Source of the DNA: Nitrospirota bacterium
GTDB lineage: Bacteria; Nitrospirota; Nitrospiria; SBBL01; JAADHI01
Length of the DNA: 54,420 bases
Assembly: GCA_029261155.1 (NCBI GenBank)
Contig: JAJDBW010000038.1
Span: 71,706 to 126,125 of the forward strand
Direction of reading: 5' to 3'
Of the stretch, positions 1-8,274 are shown in pieces. The notes under the pieces are model-generated. The model was not told the origin of the DNA and did not search any database. It saw only the letters and a program-made list of their open reading frames with translations. Every line of letters begins with the position of its first letter. The first letter of the stretch is position 1. The position numbers were made by a program, and so were the translations under genes.

Positions 1-2
1 TG

Positions 3-1439
3 GGCGCGGCCAGCGGGGTGATGGAAATCGGAAAGAACAAAGCCAAGGTCTATATGGAACGGATCACGGGCCTGACCTTTGACGACGTGGCCGGTATCGA
101 TGAGGCGCGCGAAGAATTGATGGAAGTGGTGTCCTTTTTAAAAACGCCGGAGAAGTACCGGCGCTTGGGCGGGAAAATCCCGAAAGGCGTGCTGCTCGTT
201 GGTGCGCCGGGAACGGGGAAGACCTTGTTGGCCAAGGCCGTCGCAGGCGAGGCGGGCGTCCCTTTTTTTAGTATCAGCGGCTCCGACTTCGTGGAGATGT
301 TCGTCGGAGTGGGCGCGGCGCGAGTGCGGGATCTCTTTGCCCGCGCGCAAGAAAAAGCGCCCTGCATTATTTTTATCGATGAATTGGATGCGATGGGCAA
401 AGCGCGCGGCATGGGCGGGAACGACGAACGCGAACAAACCCTCAATCAACTCTTGGTTGAGCTAGACGGCTTCGATACCAACAAGGGGGTCATTATCATG
501 GCGGCGACCAATCGACCGGAGATATTAGATCCGGCCTTGTTGCGTCCCGGCCGCTTCGACCGCCATGTGGCCATCGACCGCCCCGATTTAAAGGGGCGCG
601 AAATGATTCTGAAGGTGCACGCGAAAAATGTCACGCTGTCTAAAGAGATCGATCTGACCGCCATCGCGGCGAAGACCCCCGGTTTTGTCGGGGCCGATCT
701 CGCGAATCTGATCAACGAAGCGGCTTTACTGGCCGCACGGAAAGGCAAGGCGGGGGTCGAGATGAAAGATTTCGACGACGCCATCGATCGCGTTACTGCC
801 GGGCTCGAAAAGAAAAACCGGGTGATCAATCCGAAGGAAAAGGAAACTGTCGCCTATCACGAAGCGGGCCATGCCTTAGTGGCCATGTCGCGCAAATATG
901 CCGACCCGGTGTCGAAAGTCTCAATTATTCCGCGCGGCATTGCCGCCCTCGGCTACACGCAGCAACTGCCGACCGAAGATCGCTATCTGATGCGAAAAAC
1001 CGAACTCTTGGACCGGCTCGATGTCTTGCTGGGCGGTCGCGTGGCGGAGGAAGTCGTGTACGGCGACGTTTCCACCGGCGCGCAGAACGATCTGCAACGC
1101 GCCACCGACCTTTCACGCCACATGATCACGCAATACGGCATGAGCGAGGTCCTAGGCCTGGTGACCTTCGAGGCGACCCGTTCACCCACCGGCTTCAATT
1201 ATGGGTGGCCGCAAGGGCAAAAAGAGTATAGCGAGAAAACAGCGCAGACCATTGACGAGGAAATTCATCGCCTCTTGTCAGAATCACACGAACGCGTTAA
1301 AGCGACTTTGACGAAAAAAAGAAAAAGTCTCGAAGCGCTTCAAAGGCGGCTCATTGAGGTTGAGGTGGTCGATCAGCCTGAGCTAAAAAAAATACTTTCG
1401 GAAGCGGGGGAGGCCGACGATCTTGCACTGGCCTCATGA
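3..1439 (+). CDS. ftsH: ATP-dependent zinc metalloprotease FtsH (5' truncated by window edge)
   Basis: Membrane-anchored AAA+ protease that degrades membrane and short-lived cytosolic proteins. The reading frame is already open at the window edge, so the N-terminal membrane segments lie outside; the visible part starts just before the AAA domain. Walker A (GAPGTGKT), Walker B (CIIFIDELD), the second region of homology ([20 protein letters not shown]) and the zinc site HEAGH followed by the protease domain are all present. The internal ATG at 18 is not a real start. It stands alone on the plus strand and ends 51 nt before a convergent gene. Nothing in the visible part is degenerate. Confidence 0.97.
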   Translation, partial: GAASGVMEIGKNKAKVYMERITGLTFDDVAGIDEAREELMEVVSFLKTPEKYRRLGGKIPKGVLLVGAPGTGKTLLAKAVAGEAGVPFFSISGSDFVEMFVGVGAARVRDLFARAQEKAPCIIFIDELDAMGKARGMGGNDEREQTLNQLLVELDGFDTNKGVIIMAATNRPEILDPALLRPGRFDRHVAIDRPDLKGREMILKVHAKNVTLSKEIDLTAIAAKTPGFVGADLANLINEAALLAARKGKAGVEMKDFDDAIDRVTAGLEKKNRVINPKEKETVAYHEAGHALVAMSRKYADPVSKVSIIPRGIAALGYTQQLPTEDRYLMRKTELLDRLDVLLGGRVAEEVVYGDVSTGAQNDLQRATDLSRHMITQYGMSEVLGLVTFEATRSPTGFNYGWPQGQKEYSEKTAQTIDEEIHRLLSESHERVKATLTKKRKSLEALQRRLIEVEVVDQPELKKILSEAGEADDLALAS

Positions 1440-1490
1440 AGACCGATTTTTCCGCCGAGGAAGGTCTGGTGTGAAGGGCTAGTGAACTTC

Positions 1491-1712
1491 TTAAAACGGT
1501 TTGGTTAGTTTGAAGCGCGGGCCTGTGTAATCTCCTTTTTCTACTTCTTCTAAGAACATGGCTTGAGGGCGGACGAAGAGCCCGTATTCCCCATAGAGGG
1601 CGCGGTAGACGACCATGGCTTCGTCGGTTTCGGAATGCAAGGCGAGACCGATCACTTCATAGTCTTTTCCTTTGTAGTGCCGGTAGATGCCAGGTAGGAT
1701 GTGTTGCTTCAA
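1491..1712 (-). CDS. DUF1653 domain protein
   Basis: A 73-residue cytosolic protein matching the small DUF1653 family (pattern PGIYRHYKGKDYEVIG near the start, then VVYRALYGEYGLFVRP). The family has no established biochemical role. The start used is TTG at 1712, preceded by an AAGGG ribosome site; no in-frame ATG or GTG fits the conserved N-terminus. It sits 17 nt behind the LolA-like gene and is probably the last gene of the carH-like operon. Confidence 0.85.
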   Translation of the reverse strand: MKQHILPGIYRHYKGKDYEVIGLALHSETDEAMVVYRALYGEYGLFVRPQAMFLEEVEKGDYTGPRFKLTKPF

Positions 1713-1729
1713 AATAATCCCTTCACGTT

Positions 1730-2530
1730 CTAGCGACGGAGGGCCCGTTCCGAAAATTGATCGTCGCGGAGGCCGACGTTGACCTTAATATCGCTGAGTT
1801 CCAAAAGCGTTTTCCTGCCGGTTCGTGCATTTATTGTTTCGGAGCGCTTCCAAACCCATTCTCCCTGTACTTCTTCCCAGTCGATCAATTGCGTTTTCAA
1901 TATTTCGCCTGTTTCCGAGAGGTATTCAATCTTTCGTAGGGTGCCGTTTTTTTTGGATAGATACTTAATCGTTTTGCGAAAGAGGCTCTCGCCTTGAATT
2001 TCTGTCTCAACCACATCGCAGGGTTCACCCGCCACATCTTGTTCGGGGCGCAGGCGGTGGATGTCCTTTTCGATGCGTCGTTGACGCACATCTTCGATAA
2101 CCAACTCCGATTCCAATTCGCCGTCGTGATGGTGGCGATGGGGTTGAACGCGGCGGACCTGGCGTAATTCCGGCAGATAGATCCATTGATCGGCCTTGCC
2201 TTCCTCGACATATTCCCAGACCAGGAATTTCTTGTCTTTATCTTTGATTGGACTATGGGTCACAAAAAGCGATTTACTGTTGATCCCTTCTTCTCCTTTA
2301 TAATTTTTCCAATATAGGGTGTAGGTGGATTCGCTCGATTTACCGTCGGTGTCGACCATTCGAAAACTGAGCGCTGCGCTTTGATCCTCCAAACGGTAGG
2401 TCTTTTTTTGGGAGGCCGCAAGAAGGGCGGCAGCCGAAGGCGGGTTTGCTTCTTCTGCGGAAGGGCTTGCGCCAAGAGAGAAAAAAAGGGCAATAATCAG
2501 GCAAACGAATCTTATTTGCGTCTCTTTCAT
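1730..2530 (-). CDS. LolA-like outer-membrane lipoprotein-sorting family protein
   Basis: A 266-residue exported protein. The start is ATG at 2530, whose first bases overlap the stop of the upstream regulator (ATGA), and it gives a clear signal peptide (MKETQIRFVCLIIALFFSLG, cleavage near SAEE). The body, with YTLYWKNYKG, FLVWEYVEEG, WIYLPELRQVRRV and a C-terminal DIKVNVGLRDDQFSERAL, matches the LolA-like 'outer membrane lipoprotein-sorting' family often found with RND transporters or regulators. A longer upstream reading exists but lies inside the regulator gene. The translational coupling to a CarH-like regulator suggests a shared signal. The ligand is unknown. Confidence 0.8.
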   Translation of the reverse strand: MKETQIRFVCLIIALFFSLGASPSAEEANPPSAAALLAASQKKTYRLEDQSAALSFRMVDTDGKSSESTYTLYWKNYKGEEGINSKSLFVTHSPIKDKDKKFLVWEYVEEGKADQWIYLPELRQVRRVQPHRHHHDGELESELVIEDVRQRRIEKDIHRLRPEQDVAGEPCDVVETEIQGESLFRKTIKYLSKKNGTLRKIEYLSETGEILKTQLIDWEEVQGEWVWKRSETINARTGRKTLLELSDIKVNVGLRDDQFSERALRR

Positions 2531-3480
2531 CGTCTTACTATACCTGATTTTTCCTGGCCTTGTCTTACCGCTTCCGATGATTGCGAGAAATGTTGCAGGA
2601 GCCGATGTTCCATTTCTTTGTTCGTATCGAGTACCTCTAAGCCTTTTTTTTGAAGCCGAGCCTTCGCGGTTTGTGCGGCCTGGCCGCCGATCCAGATTGG
2701 GCAAATTGCTAGGATGGATTTACTGTACGCCTCAATCGTTTCGCTCAGGTTTTCTTCAGGGGGATCAATAATCATCGAGATTAGGGTTAAGTCGGGTTGC
2801 ACCGCTTGGCACAAGGCGACAAGTGCATCTAGGGGGACATTGGCACCAAGAAAGTGGACGCGGTGACCCTGACGGCGGCAGAGGTAGGCACCTATCTGCG
2901 CAGCGATTTCATGTTCCTCTAAAGGGGCGCAGGCCACAACGATGTTTTTCCCCTCGGTTCGTATGTTGAAATGATTCATGGCGGAGAAGATTTTTTGTTG
3001 TACGTGTTTGGTGACATAATGTTCGACGGCAACACTTATTTTTCCCGCATGCCAAAGGCCACCCACGCGTTCTTGCAAGGGGATGAGAATGCGATAAAGC
3101 GCTTCTTCGAAAGGAACAACCGCCACCGCACCATTTAATCGGCGCTCAAATTGAAGCGGCTCGAGGGGATCGAGGTGTTCAACAAGTCGATCCACCAAAG
3201 CATCGTATGAAGGCATCGCCTCGGGCTCGACCTCCGGAATGGCCTGCATCTGTTCGATTAAGGCTTCTCGTCCCAATGTCGCCAAATCGCCTATCGGGGC
3301 CCCTTTTTCCATTTCCTTTTTCAGAAAACGGAGCAGGGCGACATCTTCGTCCGTGTAAATGCGGTAACGGTTTTCACCTCGGGAAGGCTGGATGAAGCCG
3401 TAGCGCCTTTCCCATATCCGGATGACATCCTTGCTCAGGCCCGTCAGTTTAGACACTCTATCGATACGATGCGTATTCAT
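2527..3480 (-). CDS. carH: MerR-family B12-binding transcriptional regulator (CarH-like photoreceptor)
   Basis: 317 residues: MerR winged helix (1-70, with WERRYGF and ENRYRIYTDEDV), a helical cap, then a cobalamin-binding Rossmann domain (about 180-300). Seen: W143-H144 followed by E153-H154, which is the W-H-x8-E-H signature of CarH, and H190 in EEHEIAA at the position of the cobalt ligand in the E/D-x-H-x-x-G motif (the Gly is Ala here). Known: CarH binds adenosylcobalamin, represses as a tetramer in the dark and is released by light. Inferred: this protein is a light/B12 sensor. Its operon lacks carotenoid genes, so the output is unusual. A B12-sensing non-photic MerR is the main alternative. 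Confidence 0.8.
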   Translation of the reverse strand: MNTHRIDRVSKLTGLSKDVIRIWERRYGFIQPSRGENRYRIYTDEDVALLRFLKKEMEKGAPIGDLATLGREALIEQMQAIPEVEPEAMPSYDALVDRLVEHLDPLEPLQFERRLNGAVAVVPFEEALYRILIPLQERVGGLWHAGKISVAVEHYVTKHVQQKIFSAMNHFNIRTEGKNIVVACAPLEEHEIAAQIGAYLCRRQGHRVHFLGANVPLDALVALCQAVQPDLTLISMIIDPPEENLSETIEAYSKSILAICPIWIGGQAAQTAKARLQKKGLEVLDTNKEMEHRLLQHFSQSSEAVRQGQEKSGIVRR

Positions 3481-3491
3481 GGTCGATTCCT

Positions 3492-3520
3492 ATCCTATTC
3501 AATTGTCCAATGATTGTCAA
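3492..3520 (-). promoter_or_regulatory. Candidate sigma-70 promoter of the carH-like operon
   Basis: TTGACA (3520-3515), 17-nt spacer, TAGGAT (3497-3492) on the minus strand. The predicted start is very near the ATG at 3480, so the transcript would be almost leaderless; an upstream promoter is possible. The direct repeats at 3501-3522 overlap it. Confidence 0.45.
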
Positions 3521-3522
3521 AT
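3501..3522 (-). promoter_or_regulatory. Tandem 11-bp direct repeats, candidate CarH operator
   Basis: Two abutting 11-mers on the minus strand, ATTTGACAATC (3522-3512) and ATTGGACAATT (3511-3501), are identical at 9 of 11 positions. They cover the -35 box and spacer of the candidate promoter of the regulator gene. CarH monomers are known to contact 11-bp direct repeats, so the period fits. Autorepression is inferred. Confidence 0.5.
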
Positions 3523-3539
3523 ATTTATACATATAACAC

Positions 3540-3569
3540 TTGACATACATTATTTTATGGTGATATAAG
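3540..3569 (+). promoter_or_regulatory. Candidate sigma-70 promoter of the zinc-ribbon gene
   Basis: Consensus -35 TTGACA (3540-3545), 18-nt spacer, TATAAG (3564-3569). It points at the gene starting at 3620 and lies in the divergent intergenic region shared with the carH-like gene. Confidence 0.5.
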
Positions 3570-3619
3570 TGGATTAAGAGTAGACAAACATTAGACTATC
3601 ATTAAACGGGAGGCGCGCC

Positions 3620-3865
3620 ATGAAGGACAAGCCGACATTAAACAAGAAAAAGCTTGAGGCCTACTTCAACGATCCACATTGTCATCGCTGTGGAGGTCTG
3701 ATGGTCAGTTCGTTTTACCTGGGTGAAGAAAAGTTCGTCGGCCGTACCTGCGTGAAGTGCGGAGAGGTGATCGATCTCTTTATCCTCATTAACCGTTTTG
3801 GTCTTGATGAAGACGATGTCCTGAAAATCTTTCTCTTTCCGGAAATCGAGATATATCTCAACTAA
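3620..3865 (+). CDS. Small zinc-ribbon protein
   Basis: An 81-residue protein with a strong GGGAGG ribosome site. Two CxxC pairs (HCHRCGG and CVKCGE) with FVG before the second pair form a zinc ribbon; the C-terminal tail is acidic and hydrophobic. It resembles the product at 28546-28737 (same CxxC...LMV...FVG...CGE...D...NR layout), so the two are probably paralogues. It is transcribed divergently from the carH-like regulator and may share its operator region. No function is known. Confidence 0.75.
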   Translation: MKDKPTLNKKKLEAYFNDPHCHRCGGLMVSSFYLGEEKFVGRTCVKCGEVIDLFILINRFGLDEDDVLKIFLFPEIEIYLN

Positions 3866-4005
3866 ATAAGGAGATGGACTCCTTCGCGCACGATAAACAA
3901 ATCAAGTATTGAAAAGGACGGTGTTTCAAACCTAGACCAAATACTTCGGAATCGATTGGAATATCCGCATTCAAGTCATTCGTTTTTGCGTTCGAGAAGT
4001 GGTGG

Positions 4006-4452
4006 TTACAAAGGGCGAAGGGTTTGGTCCAATGCGAACAAGGCCTCGGAGAGGGCCTCCCAACAAAGCATGACGCATTTGCGGCGTGCGGGGTATTCGC
4101 GCACGGCGGAAAGGGCTTCCAGGGCGGGCGGTGTGGGTTCGACTTTGGCTCCGTTTCCATTGCCAAACCAACGGTGCATGACAACGCTTAATTGGGCGGC
4201 TTCCGTTTTACTTCGTCCGCTGAGGGCTTCGGACATCATCGATGCGGCGGCGATGCAGATGGAACAGCCCCGCCCGCGAAATTGGACCCGGTCAAGCATA
4301 TTCCCATGAGAAAAAAGTCCGACCTCGATCTCGTCGCCGCAACGGGGGTTGCTGCCGCGGCCAACCACTCGCGCCCCGTCCAGATTCCCTTTGTTCCGGG
4401 GATGTCGATAATGGTCGAGCAAGACGTCTTTGTAGAGCTGATGTGTGGTCAT
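4006..4452 (-). CDS. sufU: SufU-type iron-sulfur assembly protein / sulfur acceptor
   Basis: 148 residues. The SufU signature is intact: C38-G-D40, C63 in GCSIC and C126 in RKCVMLCW, the zinc ligand set. Known SufU proteins accept persulfide sulfur from SufS through a zinc-bound cysteine. The gene starts 7 nt after the sufS stop, so the two are cotranscribed. No sufB, sufC or sufD accompanies it here; instead it ends the cox operon, which raises the possibility that the SufS-SufU pair supplies sulfur for the Mo/Cu cofactor as well as for Fe-S clusters. Confidence 0.88.
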   Translation of the reverse strand: MTTHQLYKDVLLDHYRHPRNKGNLDGARVVGRGSNPRCGDEIEVGLFSHGNMLDRVQFRGRGCSICIAAASMMSEALSGRSKTEAAQLSVVMHRWFGNGNGAKVEPTPPALEALSAVREYPARRKCVMLCWEALSEALFALDQTLRPL

Positions 4453-4459
4453 CGTCGGA

Positions 4460-5701
4460 TCAACCTATCAGCCGGCGGGCCTGGTCGAGGGCCAGCAAAA
4501 GCGCGTCCACATCCGCCGCGTCGTTGTAGAGTCCAAGGCTCAGGCGAGCGGTGCCATTTAGGCCCAGGGTGTTCATCAGGGGTTGGCAACAGTGGTGTCC
4601 GGCACGTATAGCCACCCCGGCTTCACCGGCGATTTGCGCGAGGTCGTGCGGATGGATGCCGTCCACAATAAATGAGATAATCGTGTGCCGTTGGGTGTTT
4701 CGGCCGGGCAACAAGCGGATGTCTGGACATTGAGAAAGGGCGTCCAGAGCCGCACGGCTCAGTTGCGATACTTGCGTATGAACCTGTGCTAATCCAATCT
4801 CCAAAAGATAATTGGCCGCCGCCGCAAAGCCGATGGCTCCGGCCAGATTCGGCGAGCCCGCCTCGAAACGTTCCGGTATGGATCCCAAAGTAAAATGCCG
4901 ATCGTCAACTTGATCGACTATGCCCCCGCCAAGGAGCAAGGGTTCCATCTCTTCAAGTCGTTCTATTTTTCCGTAGAGCGCGCCGATGCCGGTGGGGCCG
5001 TACATTTTATGGCCGGAAAAGGTGAAGAAATCGCAGTCTAATTCCCGCACGTTAACCGGCTGGTGGCCGACCGCTTGCGCCCCATCGACGAGCACCGGAA
5101 TGCCTGCTTGTTGGGCTTTCGCGCAAATCGCGCGGACCGGATTCTCGACCCCCAGTACGTTTGAGACCTGCGTCAGGACGATCAGGCGCGTGGGCCGGTC
5201 GAAGAGGCCCTCTGCACTTTCCCAATCCAACATCCCATCTTCCTTCAGTTCGACGATCTTCAAGTCGGCGCCTTTTTGCGAACAGATTCGTTGCCAGGGG
5301 AGGAAGTTCGAATGATGCTCCATGCGCGTGACCCAGATGCAATCGCCCTCGCGAAGCCGGGGACGCGCCCAGCCTTGGGCGACGAGGTTGATGGCCTCCG
5401 TTGCCGAGCGCGTGAAGATGAGTTCCTTGGAGGACGCTGCGCCGATAAAGTGCGCGAGTGTTTCCCTCGCCTCTTCGTAGGCCGCCGTGGCCGCTTCGGC
5501 CAGGGGATAGAGGCCGCGATGGATGGGGCCGTAGGTTTGGCTGTAAGCGTCGACGATCGCATCGATCACGCTTTGGGGTTTGTGGGTCGTTGCGGCATTG
5601 TCGAGGTAGTGCAGCTGGGGATGGGTGTCGTGGAGCAGGGGGAAATCTTTTTTATAGATATTGTGTGTCAGCGGTCTCTTAATTTTTAGTGCGCTCCCCA
5701 T
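4460..5701 (-). CDS. sufS: Cysteine desulfurase SufS (group II)
   Basis: 413 residues, full length. PLP lysine is K232 in FTFSGHKMYGPTG and the catalytic cysteine is in RAGHHCCQPLM (C371, with an extra C372 next to it). It converts cysteine to alanine and an enzyme persulfide. The ATG at 5701 follows the xdhC stop by 9 nt with AGGA as ribosome site, so it belongs to the same transcript as the cox maturation genes. Cysteine desulfurases are known partners of XdhC proteins in molybdenum cofactor sulfuration, which makes the location meaningful. Confidence 0.93.
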   Translation of the reverse strand: MGSALKIKRPLTHNIYKKDFPLLHDTHPQLHYLDNAATTHKPQSVIDAIVDAYSQTYGPIHRGLYPLAEAATAAYEEARETLAHFIGAASSKELIFTRSATEAINLVAQGWARPRLREGDCIWVTRMEHHSNFLPWQRICSQKGADLKIVELKEDGMLDWESAEGLFDRPTRLIVLTQVSNVLGVENPVRAICAKAQQAGIPVLVDGAQAVGHQPVNVRELDCDFFTFSGHKMYGPTGIGALYGKIERLEEMEPLLLGGGIVDQVDDRHFTLGSIPERFEAGSPNLAGAIGFAAAANYLLEIGLAQVHTQVSQLSRAALDALSQCPDIRLLPGRNTQRHTIISFIVDGIHPHDLAQIAGEAGVAIRAGHHCCQPLMNTLGLNGTARLSLGLYNDAADVDALLLALDQARRLIG

Positions 5702-5710
5702 TGCAGGATC

Positions 5711-6514
5711 CTAGGCCTCCCATTGCATGCGCAGCTTGTCGCGCAGCGGCATGCCGCTGCCGCCGCGCCGGAGGAGGACGATTTCGCTGATCACGCTGAG
5801 CGCGATTTCTTCCGGGGTCCGTCCACCGAGGTCGAGTCCGGAGGGGGCTCTGACGCGTCGGATGTCTTCCTCGGTCGTGCCACTTTCCCGAAGATAATTC
5901 AGCACAAGCCCCGAACGCTTGCGGCTGGCGATGAGGGCGATATAGACCGCCTCGGATTCCAGCGCTCGCTTGATGGACTCGTGATCGCCCTTGTGCTGTG
6001 TGGCAATGACAACGAAGTCGGTTTTTTTAGGTTGTAACTGCGTGTAATCCAAGTCGTCCGTAATCAAACTCGTCGCATTGGGGTACTTGCTCCAATCAAT
6101 GCCTGGATCGTTGACGACGACGCGGAAGCCCAACAGATCGCCCATGAGGCAAAGGCATTCGGCCACGCGTCCGTGACCCATGATCCAAAGCGCCGGTTTC
6201 GGCAGGACCGGTTCGATGTAGACTCGCATGCTGCCGCCGCAGGGCATGCCCACGCCGAGCATTTCGTCATTCAGGTCGATGTCGAGGATGGCCGTTTCGC
6301 CGCTTTCGATGCAGGCCAGGGCTTGCTCGCAGGTGGACGACTCGGCGCAACCGCCGCCCACCCAGCCCGCAACGATTTTTCCCTCATGGTCGATCACGGC
6401 CTTCGAGGCGGCCTTCGCGGAGGCGGAGCCTTCGGTTTCCACCACCGTCGCCACAGCGAAGGGCAAGCCGTCTGCCCGCAGGTCTTGAATAATGTCGAAG
6501 ATGTCTTTTGCCAT
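5711..6514 (-). CDS. XdhC/CoxI-family molybdenum cofactor maturation protein
   Basis: 267 residues. N-terminal XdhC/CoxI domain (ATVVETEGSASAK, GWVGGGCAE, MPCGGSMRVYIEP) followed by a Rossmann domain (LWIMGHGRVAE ... IASRKR ... PSGLDLGGRTPEEIALS). XdhC proteins bind the molybdenum cofactor, mediate its sulfuration and insert it into hydroxylases of the xanthine/CO dehydrogenase family. It is the second XdhC-type gene of the operon; the other carries an added YHS domain. Position between a MocA-like enzyme and sufS supports a cofactor maturation role. Confidence 0.88.
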   Translation of the reverse strand: MAKDIFDIIQDLRADGLPFAVATVVETEGSASAKAASKAVIDHEGKIVAGWVGGGCAESSTCEQALACIESGETAILDIDLNDEMLGVGMPCGGSMRVYIEPVLPKPALWIMGHGRVAECLCLMGDLLGFRVVVNDPGIDWSKYPNATSLITDDLDYTQLQPKKTDFVVIATQHKGDHESIKRALESEAVYIALIASRKRSGLVLNYLRESGTTEEDIRRVRAPSGLDLGGRTPEEIALSVISEIVLLRRGGSGMPLRDKLRMQWEA

Positions 6515-6522
6515 TTTTTATC

Positions 6523-7155
6523 CTAAGCTCTGGCTGGAACCGCTCTAATCTGTTTTTGTTGAAGGCGCAATTGGAGCTGCTTTAAATCCTCCGGCGTATC
6601 AAGATCGAAGACCACGTGGTCGTTTTCCATTTCGAGGCCTGTCACCAGCGCCGGATTTTTCTCGATGAAGTGCTTGCAGCCTAGGTTCCGTTCGCCGGAA
6701 AGGATGTCTTGCCGGTGACGATAAGAGAGGATGATCGGATTGCCGCGTTGCCCGCGATAGCTGGGAACCAATACGGAGATCCCCGGTTCCGAAAGAAAAC
6801 GATTCACGAGGTCGTCGATGTCCGCCGTCTCCAGCAAGGGCTGGTCCGAGAGGAAAATCATCACCCCTTCGCAAGGGGCGGAGAGTGCGGCCAAGCCGCA
6901 ATGCACGGAGCTCATTTGGCCTTCCCGATAACGCATGTTGGCGACGATCTTTAAGGGCAGGCCGTCTAGGAAGCCCCGCGCGACTTCTTCCTCGTGGCCG
7001 ACAACGGCGACGATCTCGCCGAGTTTCGATTGGATCAGGCTGTGGGCCGTCCGCCGCAGCAGCGGGACGCCGCCAATGGGAATCCCCAGTTTGTTGATCC
7101 CGCCCATGCGTCGGCTTTCACCGGCGGCGAGCAGAATAGCGGAAACCTGTTTCAT
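6523..7155 (-). CDS. MocA/MobA-like molybdenum cofactor nucleotidyltransferase
   Basis: 210 residues. Nucleotidyltransferase signature LAAGESRRMGG at the N-terminus and the metal-binding SDQPLL motif near residue 100. Family members link CMP or GMP to molybdopterin; CO dehydrogenase uses the cytosine dinucleotide form, so a MocA-type cytidylyltransferase is expected. The start is ATG at 7155, overlapping the stop of the upstream gene as ATGA; the longer reading is discarded because it would run into that gene. Confidence 0.87.
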   Translation of the reverse strand: MKQVSAILLAAGESRRMGGINKLGIPIGGVPLLRRTAHSLIQSKLGEIVAVVGHEEEVARGFLDGLPLKIVANMRYREGQMSSVHCGLAALSAPCEGVMIFLSDQPLLETADIDDLVNRFLSEPGISVLVPSYRGQRGNPIILSYRHRQDILSGERNLGCKHFIEKNPALVTGLEMENDHVVFDLDTPEDLKQLQLRLQQKQIRAVPARA

Positions 7156-8231
7156 GTGTCTTCTTTCGCGTTGGCGAGATAGATGTCGGGCGATTTTTCG
7201 AAAAGGTGCAGGCAGCCCGCACAGCAAAAATAATAGGTCTGTCCGGAATGGACGTAGCGAAAGTCCGCCGTGGCGATCTCAACCGTCATGCCGCAAATGG
7301 GGTCGATGGCGGTTTCGCCCGGTTTTCGCTCTGATTCCTGTTCCGATTTCCGTTCAGGGCTTTTTGCTCTATGGACCTGTTCCTCCCCCGGTCCGCCGAC
7401 CCGCGTTATTCCGGCTCCCGATATGGTTTCTGGGTCCACCCGTTTTTCGCGCCGCGATTTGACCAGGGCGGCCAGAACCGACAGGGCGATTTCCTCCGGC
7501 GTGACCGCGCCGATTTCGATCCCCGCCGGGGAAAGGATGCGATCGACCCGCGTGGGGTCGTGACCTTGCTCCTTTAAATAGGTCCGTAATTTTTCCGCTT
7601 TTCGTATACTAGCAATAAAGGCGATATAGTCGCTACCGGTGGATAGGGCCGCTTCCAATCCGGGCTCGTCGCGTTTTCCTTGGGTGGAAACCACGATAAA
7701 CTGCGGGGGGCTCGAAAGATCGATATTCAGCCCATCGACGATTTGGGCGGCATCCGGAAACATTTCCTGATTGGTGCCTGGAAAGGCGACCGAGACCTCA
7801 AAGCCAAGTTGAGTAGCGAGGCGCGAAAGGCTCTGCGCTGCTGGCGAAGCGCCGATAATCAGCAAGGCCGGTCGTGACAATATGGGTTCGATAAAGATAT
7901 CCAAGGTGCCTCCGCTGTGACAGGTCATCCCAAAATCGATAATGCCTTCTTCCACCTTTCCCTCTTGCCCCTCTCCCGCTTGCGTCGGGCTCACGCGAAT
8001 GAGACGGGCCTGCCCATCCGCCAGGCATTGTTTCGCCGTATTGATCACCGCCGGTTGCGCGCAGCCGCCGCCGATCCATCCTTCGATCGTGCCATCAGGA
8101 TAGACGATGGCCTTCGCGCCCGGCTTGGCCGAGGTGGGCGATTCGGCCCGCACCACCGTGGCCAGGGCGAAGGGGCGGCCTTGTTTTTTTAAACGATTTA
8201 CATTTTCGAAAAGTGCATCGGACGTGTGCAT
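7152..8231 (-). CDS. XdhC-family protein fused to a C-terminal YHS metal-binding domain
   Basis: 359 residues. Residues 1-265 are an XdhC/CoxI protein (ATVVRAESPTSAK, GWIGGGCAQ, SPAGIEIGAVTPEEIALS). A polar linker follows, then from about 309 a YHS domain (IDPICGMTVE, C313; YYFCCAGCLHLF, C336, C337, C340). YHS domains are small cysteine-rich domains in copper ATPases and other metal proteins. Since form I CO dehydrogenase contains a Mo-S-Cu centre, a copper role during maturation is a reasonable inference, taking the place of CoxF. It starts 43 nt after coxE. Confidence 0.85.
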   Translation of the reverse strand: MHTSDALFENVNRLKKQGRPFALATVVRAESPTSAKPGAKAIVYPDGTIEGWIGGGCAQPAVINTAKQCLADGQARLIRVSPTQAGEGQEGKVEEGIIDFGMTCHSGGTLDIFIEPILSRPALLIIGASPAAQSLSRLATQLGFEVSVAFPGTNQEMFPDAAQIVDGLNIDLSSPPQFIVVSTQGKRDEPGLEAALSTGSDYIAFIASIRKAEKLRTYLKEQGHDPTRVDRILSPAGIEIGAVTPEEIALSVLAALVKSRREKRVDPETISGAGITRVGGPGEEQVHRAKSPERKSEQESERKPGETAIDPICGMTVEIATADFRYVHSGQTYYFCCAGCLHLFEKSPDIYLANAKEDT

Positions 8232-8274
8232 GGTCTTGCCTCAGATAAGAATAGATTCATTATAGCGCAAGTGA

